Part shown: positions 17,175 to 25,597 of the stretch, one piece after another | Numbering within the stretch: position 1 is the stretch's first letter | Layout: the number at the start of each line of letters is the position of its first letter | Assembly (NCBI RefSeq): GCF_035984415.1 | Contig: NZ_CP130720.1 | Location: 3,844,001 to 3,908,000, forward strand | DNA length: 64,000 bases | Reading direction: 5' to 3' | Origin: Streptomyces sp. NBC_01296 | GTDB lineage: Bacteria > Actinomycetota > Actinomycetes > Streptomycetales > Streptomycetaceae | Program-made: the position numbers and the translations under genes | Notes under the pieces: model-generated | The model's input: only the letters and a program-made list of their open reading frames with translations | What the model was told of the DNA's origin: nothing | Databases searched by the model: none

Positions 17175-17223
17175 GGGCTGCGGGCTGCGGGCTGCGGGCT
17201 GCGGGCTGCGGGCTGCGGGCTGA
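17175..17223. repeat. GGGCTGC heptamer array
   Basis: Six perfect GGGCTGC units and a seventh ending in TGA follow directly after the 23-bp array. Together the arrays fill much of the 340-base gap between the two kinase genes. The remainder, 17224-17400, holds the dyad motif and the likely kinase 2 promoter. Confidence 0.93.
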
Positions 17224-17290
17224 CTGATCGGGACTCCCGTCCGGGGTGTGGGCGGGGGTCCCGTCCGGTTATGCGACCGGTGGAGGGGGT

Positions 17291-17306
17291 GGTGGGGTTA
17301 TCCCCC
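17291..17306. promoter_or_regulatory. Shared dyad motif upstream of kinase 2
   Basis: This is a 16-base copy, identical to the one at 15760-15775, of GGTGGGGTTATCCCCC, placed 110 bases before the kinase 2 ATG. Identity in otherwise unrelated flanks argues for a functional operator. Confidence 0.6.
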
Positions 17307-17400
17307 CTGTCGGGACGCCTACCTGCCCGATGGATCCGGGGCGGGGCCGGGCGGGAGGGTGGGGGTGGGTCATCGGGATGGCGAAGGGCGGGTTGGGATC

Positions 17401-18684
17401 ATGCGGATCGGTGGGGTGCTGCGGGCTCCGGTCGAGCGGCGGACGTGGCGGGAGTTCGGGTACCTGATGCTCGGGCTGCCGTTGAGCGTGCTGTACTTCT
17501 CGCTCGCGATCACCGGCGTCAGCCTCGGCGCCGGGCTGCTCGTCACCTTCCTCGGGATCCCGGTCCTCGCCGGGGTGCTCGCCATGTGCCGCGGGTTCGG
17601 GCGGCTCGAGCGGGCCCGGGTGCGCGGGCTGCTCGGGGTCGAGATCGCCGAGCCCGCGCCCGTCCGCGCCGGGAAGCGGGGTCCGCTCGCCGCCATGGGC
17701 GCGATGCTCAAGAGCGGCAGCGCCTGGCGGCACGCGCTGTACTCGGTGATCCACCTCCCGTGGGCGATCTTCGCCTTCACCGTGGCACTGGTGTTCTGGG
17801 CGTACGGATGGGCCTTCCTGCTGTACCCGGCGTGGTTCTGGGTCTTCCCGGCCTACACCGACATGCCGGGGCTGCAGCTGTTCCAGAACGGCGACTACAC
17901 CCTGTACCTGGACACGCCGCTCGACATCGCCCTCGCCTGCCTGGCCGGGCTCGGGCTCACCCTGGCCACGCCCTGGGTGGTGCGGGCCCTGACCACCGTC
18001 GACCGCGTCCTCGTCGGCGGGCTGCTCGGGCCGTCGCGCCTCGACCACCGCGTCACGGAGCTGGAGTCGGACCGCGGGGTCGTGGTCGACACCGCCGCCG
18101 CCGACCTGCGGCGCATCGAGCGGGACCTGCACGACGGCGCGCAGGCCCGCCTCGTGGCGCTGGCCATGGACCTGGGGCTGGCGAAGGAGAAGCTCGCCGA
18201 GGACCCCCGCGCCGCCGCCCGGATGGTGGACGAGGCGCACGGGGAGGTGAAGATCGCGCTGCAGGAGCTGCGCGACCTGGCCCGCGGGATCCACCCGGCC
18301 GTGCTGACGGACCGCGGTCTGGACGCGGCGCTGTCCTCCGTGGCCTCCCGGTGCGCGGTGCCGGTGCGGGTGTCCGTGGACCTGCCGGACCGGCCGGCCT
18401 CCGCCGTCGAGGGGATCGCGTACTTCACCGTCTCGGAGCTGCTGCAGAACGTCAGCAAGCACTCGGGGGCCCGTACCGCAGGTGTGGACGTGTGGAAGTC
18501 CGGGGACCGGCTGCTGATCCAGGTCGCGGACGACGGGCGCGGCGGCGCGGCCACCGACGGCACGGGCACCGGGCTGGCGGGGCTCGCCGAGCGGCTGGGC
18601 GCCGTGGACGGGGTGCTGGTCGTGGACTCGCCGGCCGGCAGCGGCACCACCGTCACCGCAGAGCTCCCCTGGCGTACCCGGTAG
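17401..18684 (+). CDS. Sensor histidine kinase 2 of the paired system
   Basis: The 427-residue paralogue of kinase 1 has the same layout: membrane sensor region (about residues 20-205, with an extra extracytoplasmic stretch near 145-170), HisKA_3 with His244 in ERDLHDGAQARL, and HATPase_c with DDGRGGAATDGTGTGLAGL. The catalytic halves of the two kinases are almost identical, whereas the sensor halves differ, suggesting duplication with distinct inputs feeding one regulator. The ATG at 17401 fits the first membrane helix; upstream frame is not protein-like. Confidence 0.9.
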   Translation: MRIGGVLRAPVERRTWREFGYLMLGLPLSVLYFSLAITGVSLGAGLLVTFLGIPVLAGVLAMCRGFGRLERARVRGLLGVEIAEPAPVRAGKRGPLAAMGAMLKSGSAWRHALYSVIHLPWAIFAFTVALVFWAYGWAFLLYPAWFWVFPAYTDMPGLQLFQNGDYTLYLDTPLDIALACLAGLGLTLATPWVVRALTTVDRVLVGGLLGPSRLDHRVTELESDRGVVVDTAAADLRRIERDLHDGAQARLVALAMDLGLAKEKLAEDPRAAARMVDEAHGEVKIALQELRDLARGIHPAVLTDRGLDAALSSVASRCAVPVRVSVDLPDRPASAVEGIAYFTVSELLQNVSKHSGARTAGVDVWKSGDRLLIQVADDGRGGAATDGTGTGLAGLAERLGAVDGVLVVDSPAGSGTTVTAELPWRTR

Positions 18685-18829
18685 ATCCCGGACGAACCCC
18701 GACAGCACCACGGCTTCGGCTCCCGCGGCCACGCGTTGATCCGGTCTCGCCTACATCCGTCCTCGAGGCTGGGATGCTTGGCTGAGTCAGGGACATCGGG
18801 GAACGTGTGAACGCGGGAGCTGCTGGATC

Positions 18830-19501
18830 GTGGAAGACAGGGTGCGGGTGGTCATCGCCGAGGATTCAGTGCTGCTGCGTGAGGGCCTGACCCGGTTGCT
18901 GACCGACCGGGGGCATGACGTCGTAGCGGGCGTCGGGGACGCGGAAGCCCTGATCAAGACGGTGGCGGAGCTGGCGGACGAGAACGCGTTGCCGGATGTG
19001 GTGGTGGCCGACGTACGGATGCCGCCGACGCACACCGACGAAGGCGTACGGGCCGCCGTACGGCTGCGCCGGGAGCATCCCGGGATAGGCGTGCTCGTGC
19101 TGTCGCAGTACGTGGAGGAGCAGTACGCCACCGAACTGCTGGCCGGTTCCAGTACCGGAGTGGGGTACCTGCTCAAGGACCGCGTGGCCGACGTACGGGA
19201 GTTCCTGGACGCCGTCGTACGCGTGGCCCGGGGCGGGACCGCCCTGGACCCCGAGGTGGTCGCCCAGCTGCTCGGGCGCAGCCGGAAGCAGGACGTGCTG
19301 GCGGGGCTGACCCCGCGCGAGCGCGAGGTGCTGGGCCTGATGGCCGAGGGCCGGACCAATTCGGCGGTGGCCAAGCAGCTCGTGGTCAGCGACGGAGCGG
19401 TGGAGAAGCACGTCAGCAACATCTTCATGAAGCTCGGGCTGTCCCCGAGCGACGGGGACCACCGGCGCGTCCTGGCCGTCCTCACCTACCTGCGGTCCTG
19501 A
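18830..19501 (+). CDS. LuxR/NarL-family response regulator
   Basis: The 223-residue product has a receiver domain with acidic pair E11/D12 and phospho-acceptor Asp61 (ADVRMPP), followed by a C-terminal LuxR helix-turn-helix (LTPREREVLGLMAEG, then VSDGAVEKHVSNIFMKLGL). It is the only regulator beside the two kinases and is the probable partner of both. GTG start. The 145 bases before it contain no copy of the shared kinase dyad. Confidence 0.92.
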   Translation: MEDRVRVVIAEDSVLLREGLTRLLTDRGHDVVAGVGDAEALIKTVAELADENALPDVVVADVRMPPTHTDEGVRAAVRLRREHPGIGVLVLSQYVEEQYATELLAGSSTGVGYLLKDRVADVREFLDAVVRVARGGTALDPEVVAQLLGRSRKQDVLAGLTPREREVLGLMAEGRTNSAVAKQLVVSDGAVEKHVSNIFMKLGLSPSDGDHRRVLAVLTYLRS

Positions 19502-19533
19502 TCGGACCACGTCCTGATCGAAACACGGGGGCA

Positions 19534-19567
19534 TTGATCAAAACCTTGATCAACTGACACTCTGTCA
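19534..19567. promoter_or_regulatory. Cluster of palindromes upstream of korAB
   Basis: Two copies of the palindrome TTGATCAA start exactly 12 bases apart (19534 and 19546), directly followed by the dyad TGACA-CTC-TGTCA at 19555-19567. They lie about 220-255 bases upstream of the korA start. They could be operators or part of the end of the regulator transcript. Confidence 0.45.
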
Positions 19568-19588
19568 GGTACGGCAGTACCGCACCTG
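19566..19588 (+). terminator. Possible terminator after the response regulator
   Basis: CAGGT-A-CGG pairs with CCG-C-ACCTG across a five-base loop, one mismatch, about 65 bases after the regulator stop. There is no U tract. Confidence 0.4.
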
Positions 19589-19629
19589 GCCGCAGGGAGC
19601 TCGAACTATTTCTGCACGGCACGCAATCT

Positions 19630-19665
19630 CGGAATCTCTCGGAATTCCGCGGAATCCCGCGGAAT
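19630..19665. repeat. Four CGGAAT hexamers at exact 10-bp spacing
   Basis: CGGAAT occurs at 19630, 19640, 19650 and 19660, all on the same strand, upstream of korAB. Ten-base phasing places all copies on one face of the helix, which would suit cooperative protein binding or DNA bending. Confidence 0.8.
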
Positions 19666-19772
19666 TCTCTCGACAGACCGCCGCAGACGACGGTCCAGAA
19701 TACGAGCGTCCCCCGAGGAGGCCACTCCTACCGACGTAGGGTTGACCTTGGGAGCGGGAACGCCAAGCCTCG

Positions 19773-19780
19773 AAGGAGGT
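19773..19780 (+). promoter_or_regulatory. Strong ribosome binding site of korA
   Basis: AAGGAGGT, a full match to the 16S rRNA tail, lies eight bases before the GTG at 19789 and fixes that start. Confidence 0.85.
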
Positions 19781-19788
19781 CCAGTTCA

Positions 19789-21732
19789 GTGACCAGCCAG
19801 GTCAGTAGCCCAGCCGAACAGGCCGACGGGGCCGAAGGGGCTGTAGTCGGCGAACAACGGACACCCCCGGACCCGAGCGGCAAGGAAGTACGCCGCCTCG
19901 ACCGGGTGATCATCCGGTTCGCAGGTGACTCGGGTGACGGCATGCAGCTCACCGGCGACCGGTTCACCTCGGAGACGGCTTCCTTCGGGAACGACCTCTC
20001 CACACTGCCGAACTTCCCGGCCGAGATCCGCGCCCCTGCCGGCACCCTGCCGGGCGTCTCCTCGTTCCAGCTGCATTTCGCCGATCACGACATCCTGACG
20101 CCGGGCGACGCCCCGAACGTACTGGTGGCGATGAATCCGGCGGCGCTGAAGGCGAACATCGGGGACGTCCCGCGCGGCGCCGAGATCATCATCAATACCG
20201 ATGAATTCACGAAGCGCCCGATGGCCAAGGTGGGCTACGAGACCTCACCGCTGGAAGACGGCTCGCTGGGCGCCTACAACATCCACCCGGTGCCGCTGAC
20301 GACGCTCACGGTCGAGGCGCTGAAGGACTTCGGGCTCCCCCGCAAGGAGGCCGAGCGCAGCAAGAACATGTTCGCGCTGGGCCTGCTGTCGTGGATGTAC
20401 CACCGGCCCACCGAGGGCACGGAGAGCTTCCTGCGGCAGAAGTTCGCGAAGAAGCCCGACATCGCCGAGGCGAACGTGGCCGCCTTCCGGGCGGGCTGGA
20501 ACTTCGGCGAGACGACGGAGGACTTCGCGGTCTCCTACGAGGTGGCCCCGGCGACCCGCGCCTTCCCGACCGGCACGTACCGCAACATCTCCGGGAACCT
20601 GGCCCTCGCCTACGGGCTGATCGCTGCGGGCCGGCAGGCCGACCTGCCGCTCTACCTGGGCTCGTACCCGATCACCCCGGCCTCGGACATCCTGCACGAG
20701 CTGAGCAAGCACAAGAACTTCGGCGTGCGCACGTTCCAGGCCGAGGACGAGATCGCCGGCATCGGCGCGGCGCTCGGCGCGGCCTTCGGCGGCGCCCTCG
20801 GCGTGACCACCACCTCCGGCCCCGGAGTCGCGCTCAAGTCCGAGACGATCGGGCTCGCGGTCTCGCTCGAGCTGCCGCTGCTGGTCGTGGACATCCAGCG
20901 CGGCGGCCCCTCCACGGGCCTGCCGACCAAGACCGAGCAGGCGGACCTGCTCCAGGCCATGTACGGGCGCAACGGCGAGGCCCCGGTGCCGATCGTGGCC
21001 CCGAAGACCCCCGCGGACTGCTTCGACGCGGCCCTGGACGCGGCGCGGATCGCGCTGACGTACCGGACGCCGGTGTTCCTGCTCTCCGACGGGTACCTCG
21101 CGAACGGCTCCGAGCCCTGGCGGATCCCGGACATCGCGGATCTCCCGGACCTGAAGACGCCCTTCGCGACGGGCCCCAACCAGCAGCTCGCGGACGGCAC
21201 CGAGGTCTTCTGGCCGTACAAGCGCGACCCGCAGACGCTGGCCCGCCCGTGGGCGGTCCCCGGGACGCCCGGTCTGGAGCACCGGATCGGCGGCATCGAG
21301 AAGCAGGACGGCACGGGCAACATCTCGTACGACCCGGCCAACCACGACTTCATGGTCCGCACCCGCCAGGCCAAGATCGACGGCATCGAGGTTCCCGACC
21401 TGCAGGTCGACGACCCCGACCGGGCCCGCACCCTCGTCATCGGCTGGGGCTCCACCTACGGCCCGATCACCGCCGCGGTCCGCCGGCTGCGGAACGCCGG
21501 GATCCCGATCGCACAAGCACATCTGCGCCACGTCAACCCCTTCCCGAGGAATCTCGGAGAGGTCCTGAAGGGTTACGACAAGGTAGTGGTGCCGGAGATG
21601 AACCTCGGGCAGCTCGCCACCCTGATCCGGGCGAAGTACCTGGTCGACGCCCAGTCGTACACCCAGGTCAACGGAATGCCGTTCAAGGCTGAGCAGCTCG
21701 CGAAGGTTCTCGAGGAGGCCATCAATGACTGA
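19789..21732 (+). CDS. korA: 2-oxoacid:ferredoxin oxidoreductase, alpha (gamma-alpha fused) subunit
   Basis: The 647-residue protein has an N-terminal gamma domain (from about residue 40, RFAGDSGDGMQLTGDRF) fused to the alpha pyrimidine-binding domain (YPITPASDILHELSKH, about residue 298 onward) with the QAEDEIAGIGAALGAAFGG segment. With KorB it oxidatively decarboxylates a 2-oxoacid, usually 2-oxoglutarate, to the acyl-CoA and reduces ferredoxin. No ferredoxin gene is adjacent. The strong ribosome site sets the GTG start; korB overlaps by eight bases. Confidence 0.93.
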   Translation: MTSQVSSPAEQADGAEGAVVGEQRTPPDPSGKEVRRLDRVIIRFAGDSGDGMQLTGDRFTSETASFGNDLSTLPNFPAEIRAPAGTLPGVSSFQLHFADHDILTPGDAPNVLVAMNPAALKANIGDVPRGAEIIINTDEFTKRPMAKVGYETSPLEDGSLGAYNIHPVPLTTLTVEALKDFGLPRKEAERSKNMFALGLLSWMYHRPTEGTESFLRQKFAKKPDIAEANVAAFRAGWNFGETTEDFAVSYEVAPATRAFPTGTYRNISGNLALAYGLIAAGRQADLPLYLGSYPITPASDILHELSKHKNFGVRTFQAEDEIAGIGAALGAAFGGALGVTTTSGPGVALKSETIGLAVSLELPLLVVDIQRGGPSTGLPTKTEQADLLQAMYGRNGEAPVPIVAPKTPADCFDAALDAARIALTYRTPVFLLSDGYLANGSEPWRIPDIADLPDLKTPFATGPNQQLADGTEVFWPYKRDPQTLARPWAVPGTPGLEHRIGGIEKQDGTGNISYDPANHDFMVRTRQAKIDGIEVPDLQVDDPDRARTLVIGWGSTYGPITAAVRRLRNAGIPIAQAHLRHVNPFPRNLGEVLKGYDKVVVPEMNLGQLATLIRAKYLVDAQSYTQVNGMPFKAEQLAKVLEEAIND

Positions 21733-22792
21733 GGTGACCGACGCCCCCCACCTGCTCTCGCTCGTCCCCAAGGCCGAGGCCAGGCAGTCCATGAAGGACT
21801 TCAAGTCGGACCAGGAGGTCCGCTGGTGCCCCGGCTGCGGCGACTACGCGGTGCTCGCGGCCGTCCAGGGCTTCATGCCCGAGCTCGGACTGGCGAAGGA
21901 GAACATCGTCTTCGTCTCCGGCATCGGCTGCTCCTCCCGCTTCCCGTACTACATGAACACGTACGGAATGCACTCCATCCACGGCCGCGCCCCGGCGATC
22001 GCCACCGGCCTGGCCACCTCGCGCCGCGACCTGTCGGTGTGGGTGGTCACCGGTGACGGCGACGCGCTCTCCATCGGCGGAAACCACCTGATCCACGCGC
22101 TGCGCCGCAACGTCAACCTCAAGATCCTGCTCTTCAACAACCGGATCTACGGGCTGACCAAGGGCCAGTACTCGCCGACCTCCGAGGTCGGCAAGATCAC
22201 CAAGTCCACGCCGATGGGCTCGCTGGACGCCCCCTTCAACCCGGTGTCCCTGGCGCTCGGCGCCGAGGCCTCCTTCGTGGCCCGGACCGTCGACTCCGAC
22301 CGCAAGCACCTCACCGAGGTGCTCCGGGCGGCCGCGGACCACCAGGGCACGGCGCTGGTGGAGATCTACCAGAACTGCAACATCTTCAACGACGGCGCCT
22401 TCGAGGTCCTGAAGGACAACACGCAGGCGCAGGAGGCGGTGATCCGGCTGGAGCACGGGCAGCCGATCCGCTTCGGCGTCGACGGGCACAAGGGCGTCGT
22501 ACGCAACCAGGCCACCGGGGAGCTGGAGGTCGTCGCGGTGACCCCGGAGAACGAGTCCCGGATCCTGGTCCACGACGCGCACACCACCGGCCCGACCGCC
22601 GCGTTCGCGCTGTCCCGGCTGGCCGACCCCGACACCCTGCACCAGACGCCCATCGGGGTGTTCCGCAGCGTGGAGCGGCCGGTCTACGACACGCTGATGG
22701 CCGAGCAGCTCGACACGGCCATCGACAACAAGGGCAAGGGCGACCTCAGCACCCTGCTCGCCGGCAACGACACGTGGACGGTCGTCGGCTGA
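21725..22792 (+). CDS. korB: 2-oxoacid:ferredoxin oxidoreductase, beta subunit
   Basis: This 355-residue thiamine-diphosphate subunit has RWCPGCGDYAVL near the N-terminus, cysteines (including GIGCSSRFPYY) for a [4Fe-4S] cluster, and the TPP motif beginning GDGDALSIGGNH and ending in FNNRIYG. It pairs with KorA. Which 2-oxoacid is used cannot be proven here; 2-oxoglutarate is the usual assignment in actinomycetes, where it supports an alternative TCA cycle step. Confidence 0.93.
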   Translation: MTEVTDAPHLLSLVPKAEARQSMKDFKSDQEVRWCPGCGDYAVLAAVQGFMPELGLAKENIVFVSGIGCSSRFPYYMNTYGMHSIHGRAPAIATGLATSRRDLSVWVVTGDGDALSIGGNHLIHALRRNVNLKILLFNNRIYGLTKGQYSPTSEVGKITKSTPMGSLDAPFNPVSLALGAEASFVARTVDSDRKHLTEVLRAAADHQGTALVEIYQNCNIFNDGAFEVLKDNTQAQEAVIRLEHGQPIRFGVDGHKGVVRNQATGELEVVAVTPENESRILVHDAHTTGPTAAFALSRLADPDTLHQTPIGVFRSVERPVYDTLMAEQLDTAIDNKGKGDLSTLLAGNDTWTVVG

Positions 22793-22874
22793 CCCCTGCG
22801 ACCCGCACCCCTGTACGCCGCTGCGCGGATGCGCCCGTACCGGCGACGGCCCGGCCCGGCCCGGAGTTCCAGCC

Positions 22875-23237
22875 TCAGGAGCTCCGGGCTTCGTCGTACA
22901 CGGCGCGGGCCGCCTGGACGTCGGCGGTGCGCCGCTCGGTCCAGCGGGCGAGGGCCCACACCTGCTCGGCGGCCTCGCGCCCCAGCTCGGTGAGCGAGTA
23001 GTCCACCCGCGGCGGGATCACGGGCTGGGCGTCGCGCAGCAGGAACCCGTCGCGCTCCAGCGTCTGCAAGGTCTGGGCCAGCATCTTCTCGCTGACGCCG
23101 CCCACCTCCCGGCGCAGTTCGCTGAACCGGTACGAGCGCTCGACGAGGGCGGCCAGAACCAGCACGCCCCAGCGGCTGGTGACGTGCTCCAGCACTCCGC
23201 GGGAGGGGCACATCGGGGCCTTCACACTTACCTTCAT
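22875..23237 (-). CDS. HxlR-family redox-type transcriptional regulator
   Basis: This 120-residue winged-helix protein of the HxlR/DUF24 family contains CPSRGVLEHVTSRWGVLVL, with a single N-terminal cysteine (Cys10) in the position used by YodB, HypR and QorR to sense quinones or oxidants. It is divergent from a QorB-like quinone reductase with a palindrome between them, so it very likely represses that gene and itself. ATG at 23237. Confidence 0.9.
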   Translation of the reverse strand: MKVSVKAPMCPSRGVLEHVTSRWGVLVLAALVERSYRFSELRREVGGVSEKMLAQTLQTLERDGFLLRDAQPVIPPRVDYSLTELGREAAEQVWALARWTERRTADVQAARAVYDEARSS

Positions 23238-23240
23238 GCC

Positions 23241-23265
23241 AGTACCTTACTTTGAAGTGGGTACT
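23241..23265. promoter_or_regulatory. Putative HxlR operator in the divergent promoter
   Basis: An imperfect palindrome runs from AGTACC to GGTACT, with inner ACTT-TG-AAGT symmetry. GTAC-flanked dyads are typical of HxlR-family operators. It starts three bases upstream of the regulator's ATG and about 85 upstream of the reductase, a position suited to repressing both genes. Confidence 0.65.
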
Positions 23266-23347
23266 TACGAAAGGTTAGCGCTTCCTTTTAGTGTGGTGCC
23301 GTACCGCGAAGCAACACGCGGCCCCCCGAACGCAAGGAGCGCACCCC

Positions 23348-24202
23348 ATGAGCATCGTCGTCACCGGAGCCACCGGAGCCCTCGGCCGCCTCGTCGTCGA
23401 GGAGCTGCTGAACCGGGTCCCCGCCGAGCGCGTCGCCGTCGTCGTCCGCAGCAAGGAGAAGGCCGCCGAACTGGCCGAGCGCGGCGTCGAGGTGCGCGTC
23501 GCGGACTACGACGCCCCCGAGACCCTGGCCGCCGCCTTCCGCTCCGGCGACCGCGTCCTGCTGATCTCCGGCAACGAGGTCGGCCGCCGGGTGCCGCAGC
23601 ACACCGCGGTGATCGAGGCCGCGCAGGCCGCCGGCGTGGCCCAGCTCGCGTACACCGGGATCCTCGGCGGCCCCGAGGCCGACTTCGACCTGGCCGCCGA
23701 GCACAAGGTCACCGAGCAGGCGATCCTCGACTCCGGCCTCCCGTACACCTTCCTGCGCAACGGCTGGTACCACGAGAACTACACGCACCACCTCCCCACC
23801 GTCCTGGAGCACGGCGCGGTCGTGGGCAGCGCGGGCGCAGGCCGGATCGCCTCCGCCGCGCGGGCGGACTACGCGGCCGCGGCGGCCGCCGTACTGACCG
23901 GCGAGGGCCACCTGAACCAGGTGTACGAGCTCTCCGGCGACACGGCGTGGAGCCTGGCGGAGTACGCGGCCGAGATCGCGGCGCAGTCCGGCAAGGAGGT
24001 CGCGTACACCGAGGTCCCGGCCGACGCGCACCTGTCGATCCTGACCGGCGCCGGGGTCCCCGAGGGCTTCGCGGCGATCCTCGTCGACGTGGACGCGGCG
24101 ATCTCCCGCGGCCGGCTGGCGCACACCGGCGGAGACCTGTCCCGGCTCATCGGCCGTCCGACGACCCCGGTGGCCCACGCGATCACCTCCGCCCTGGCCT
24201 GA
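23348..24202 (+). CDS. NmrA/QorB-like NAD(P)H quinone reductase
   Basis: The 284-residue atypical short-chain dehydrogenase has an N-terminal Rossmann motif VTGATGALGRLVVEELL and the QorB/YtfG-like features YTGILGG and LRNGWYHENYTHHLP. E. coli QorB reduces quinones with NADPH; the neighbouring HxlR regulator supports a role in quinone or electrophile detoxification. The ATG has AAGGAG eight bases upstream. Confidence 0.85.
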   Translation: MSIVVTGATGALGRLVVEELLNRVPAERVAVVVRSKEKAAELAERGVEVRVADYDAPETLAAAFRSGDRVLLISGNEVGRRVPQHTAVIEAAQAAGVAQLAYTGILGGPEADFDLAAEHKVTEQAILDSGLPYTFLRNGWYHENYTHHLPTVLEHGAVVGSAGAGRIASAARADYAAAAAAVLTGEGHLNQVYELSGDTAWSLAEYAAEIAAQSGKEVAYTEVPADAHLSILTGAGVPEGFAAILVDVDAAISRGRLAHTGGDLSRLIGRPTTPVAHAITSALA

Positions 24203-24282
24203 GCCGGACCGGCCACGGCCTGAGCCGGACCGCCCACGGCCCGGGCCCCACCGGCCACGGCCTGAGCCCGCACCGCCCCGGT
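24199..24282. repeat. 21-bp degenerate tandem repeat after the reductase stop
   Basis: Four units of about 21 bases (CTGAGCCGGACCGGCCACGG type) begin in the stop codon of the reductase and continue into the spacer. Similar stop-codon-derived repeats follow kinase 1 and the NlpC/P60 gene. Confidence 0.75.
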
Positions 24283-24390
24283 CGCACAAGACCTCGGAGG
24301 TGTCATGAGTATCTCCCACTTACGGGCATGACATCCGGCTCGTCCGGCGCTACCTTCGTCAAGTTGGCTGGATTGTGACTGGAGGCCCCC

Positions 24391-25347
24391 GTGAAGGCGG
24401 AAAACGAGCAGCGCACGGGTTTGCTCTACGGATTCGGCGCATACGGAATGTGGGGGCTGGTCCCCCTCTTCTGGCCGCTGCTCAAGCCCTCCGGGGCCAT
24501 CGAGATCCTCGCCCACCGCATGGTGTGGTCGCTGGGCGTGGTCGGGATCCTGCTGCTGGCCATGCGCCGCTGGGCCTGGATACGGGAGCTGCTCCGCCAG
24601 CCCCGCAAGCTCGCCCTGACCGCGCTCGCCGCCTCGGTGATCTCCGTGAACTGGGGCCTGTACATCTGGGCCGTGAACAACGGCGCGGTCGTCGAGGCCA
24701 GCCTGGGCTACTTCATCAACCCGCTCGTCACCATCGCGATCGGCGTGCTGGTCCTCGGTGAGCGGCTGCGCCGGGCGCAGTGGGCGGCGGTCGCCATCGG
24801 CGTCTGCGCGGTGGTGGTGCTCGCCGTCGGGTACGGGCGGCCGCCGTGGATCTCGCTGGTGCTGGCCTTCTCGTTCGCGGCCTACGGGCTGATCAAGAAG
24901 AAGCTCAACATGGGCGGGGTCGAGTCGCTCGCCGCCGAGACCGCGCTGCTGTTCCTGCCCGCCCTCGGCTACCTGCTGTGGCTCGGCGCGCAGGGCAGGT
25001 CGAGCTTCGCCACAGAGGGCCTCGGGCACGGGGCGCTGCTCGCCGCGACCGGGCTGGTCACCGCGATCCCGCTGGTCTGCTTCGGGGCGGCCGCGATCCG
25101 GGTCCCGCTGTCCACGCTCGGGCTGCTCCAGTACCTGGCCCCGGTGTTCCAGTTCGGGCTCGGCGTCGTGTACTTCCACGAGGCGATGCCGCCCGAGCGC
25201 TGGGCCGGGTTCTCCCTGGTCTGGGCCGCGCTGGCGCTGCTGACCTGGGATGCGCTGCGTACGGCGGGCAAGAACCGGGCCCGGCTCGAAGCGGCCCGGG
25301 CCGCCCGGCCGGCGACGGCCCCGGAGCCCGAGCCCGAGCCCGCGTAA
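24391..25347 (+). CDS. rarD: EamA-family transporter RarD
   Basis: The 318-residue product has ten predicted membrane helices and RarD hallmarks: GLLYGFGAYGMWGLVPLFWP at the start, ILAHRMVWSL, SVNWGLYIWAVNNG and LGYFINPLV. RarD belongs to the drug/metabolite exporter superfamily; the name comes from a chloramphenicol-sensitivity phenotype, and the substrate is unknown. GTG start with GGAGG close upstream. Confidence 0.9.
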   Translation: MKAENEQRTGLLYGFGAYGMWGLVPLFWPLLKPSGAIEILAHRMVWSLGVVGILLLAMRRWAWIRELLRQPRKLALTALAASVISVNWGLYIWAVNNGAVVEASLGYFINPLVTIAIGVLVLGERLRRAQWAAVAIGVCAVVVLAVGYGRPPWISLVLAFSFAAYGLIKKKLNMGGVESLAAETALLFLPALGYLLWLGAQGRSSFATEGLGHGALLAATGLVTAIPLVCFGAAAIRVPLSTLGLLQYLAPVFQFGLGVVYFHEAMPPERWAGFSLVWAALALLTWDALRTAGKNRARLEAARAARPATAPEPEPEPA

Positions 25348-25384
25348 GACCGGGTAGCACCGGGCGCCCCGCCCCCATACCCCC

Positions 25385-25449
25385 ACGATCCCCGCTACGG
25401 AACTCTCCCCCAGCTACCGCTGGGAGGTGCCCCCAGTAGCGGGGATCGT
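25385..25449. terminator. Nested long inverted repeat, likely terminator/REP-like element
   Basis: A perfect 14-base outer stem (ACGATCCCCGCTAC at 25385-25398, GTAGCGGGGATCGT at 25436-25449) encloses a second hairpin at 25404-25426 (CTCCCCCAGC with GCTGGGAG). The inner sequence resembles an intergenic repeat I have seen in many Streptomyces genomes. It lies just after rarD and should stop transcription before the aminopeptidase gene. Confidence 0.75.
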
Positions 25450-25597
25450 CCGTTTTCCGAACCACCCTGACCGAATCTCGGTCTTGACGGACAGTCACAC
25501 TCCCACTGAACATCAGGCTCGCACTGACGCACGATCGCTCACTTGCGCCACCCCGCACGTTCCGTTCAATCCCCAACGGAATTCCGGAGTCCCCCAC

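Noticed and set aside
17041..17223. CRISPR array
   Set aside because: Units are contiguous without spacers and include a gene's stop codon; no cas gene is nearby.
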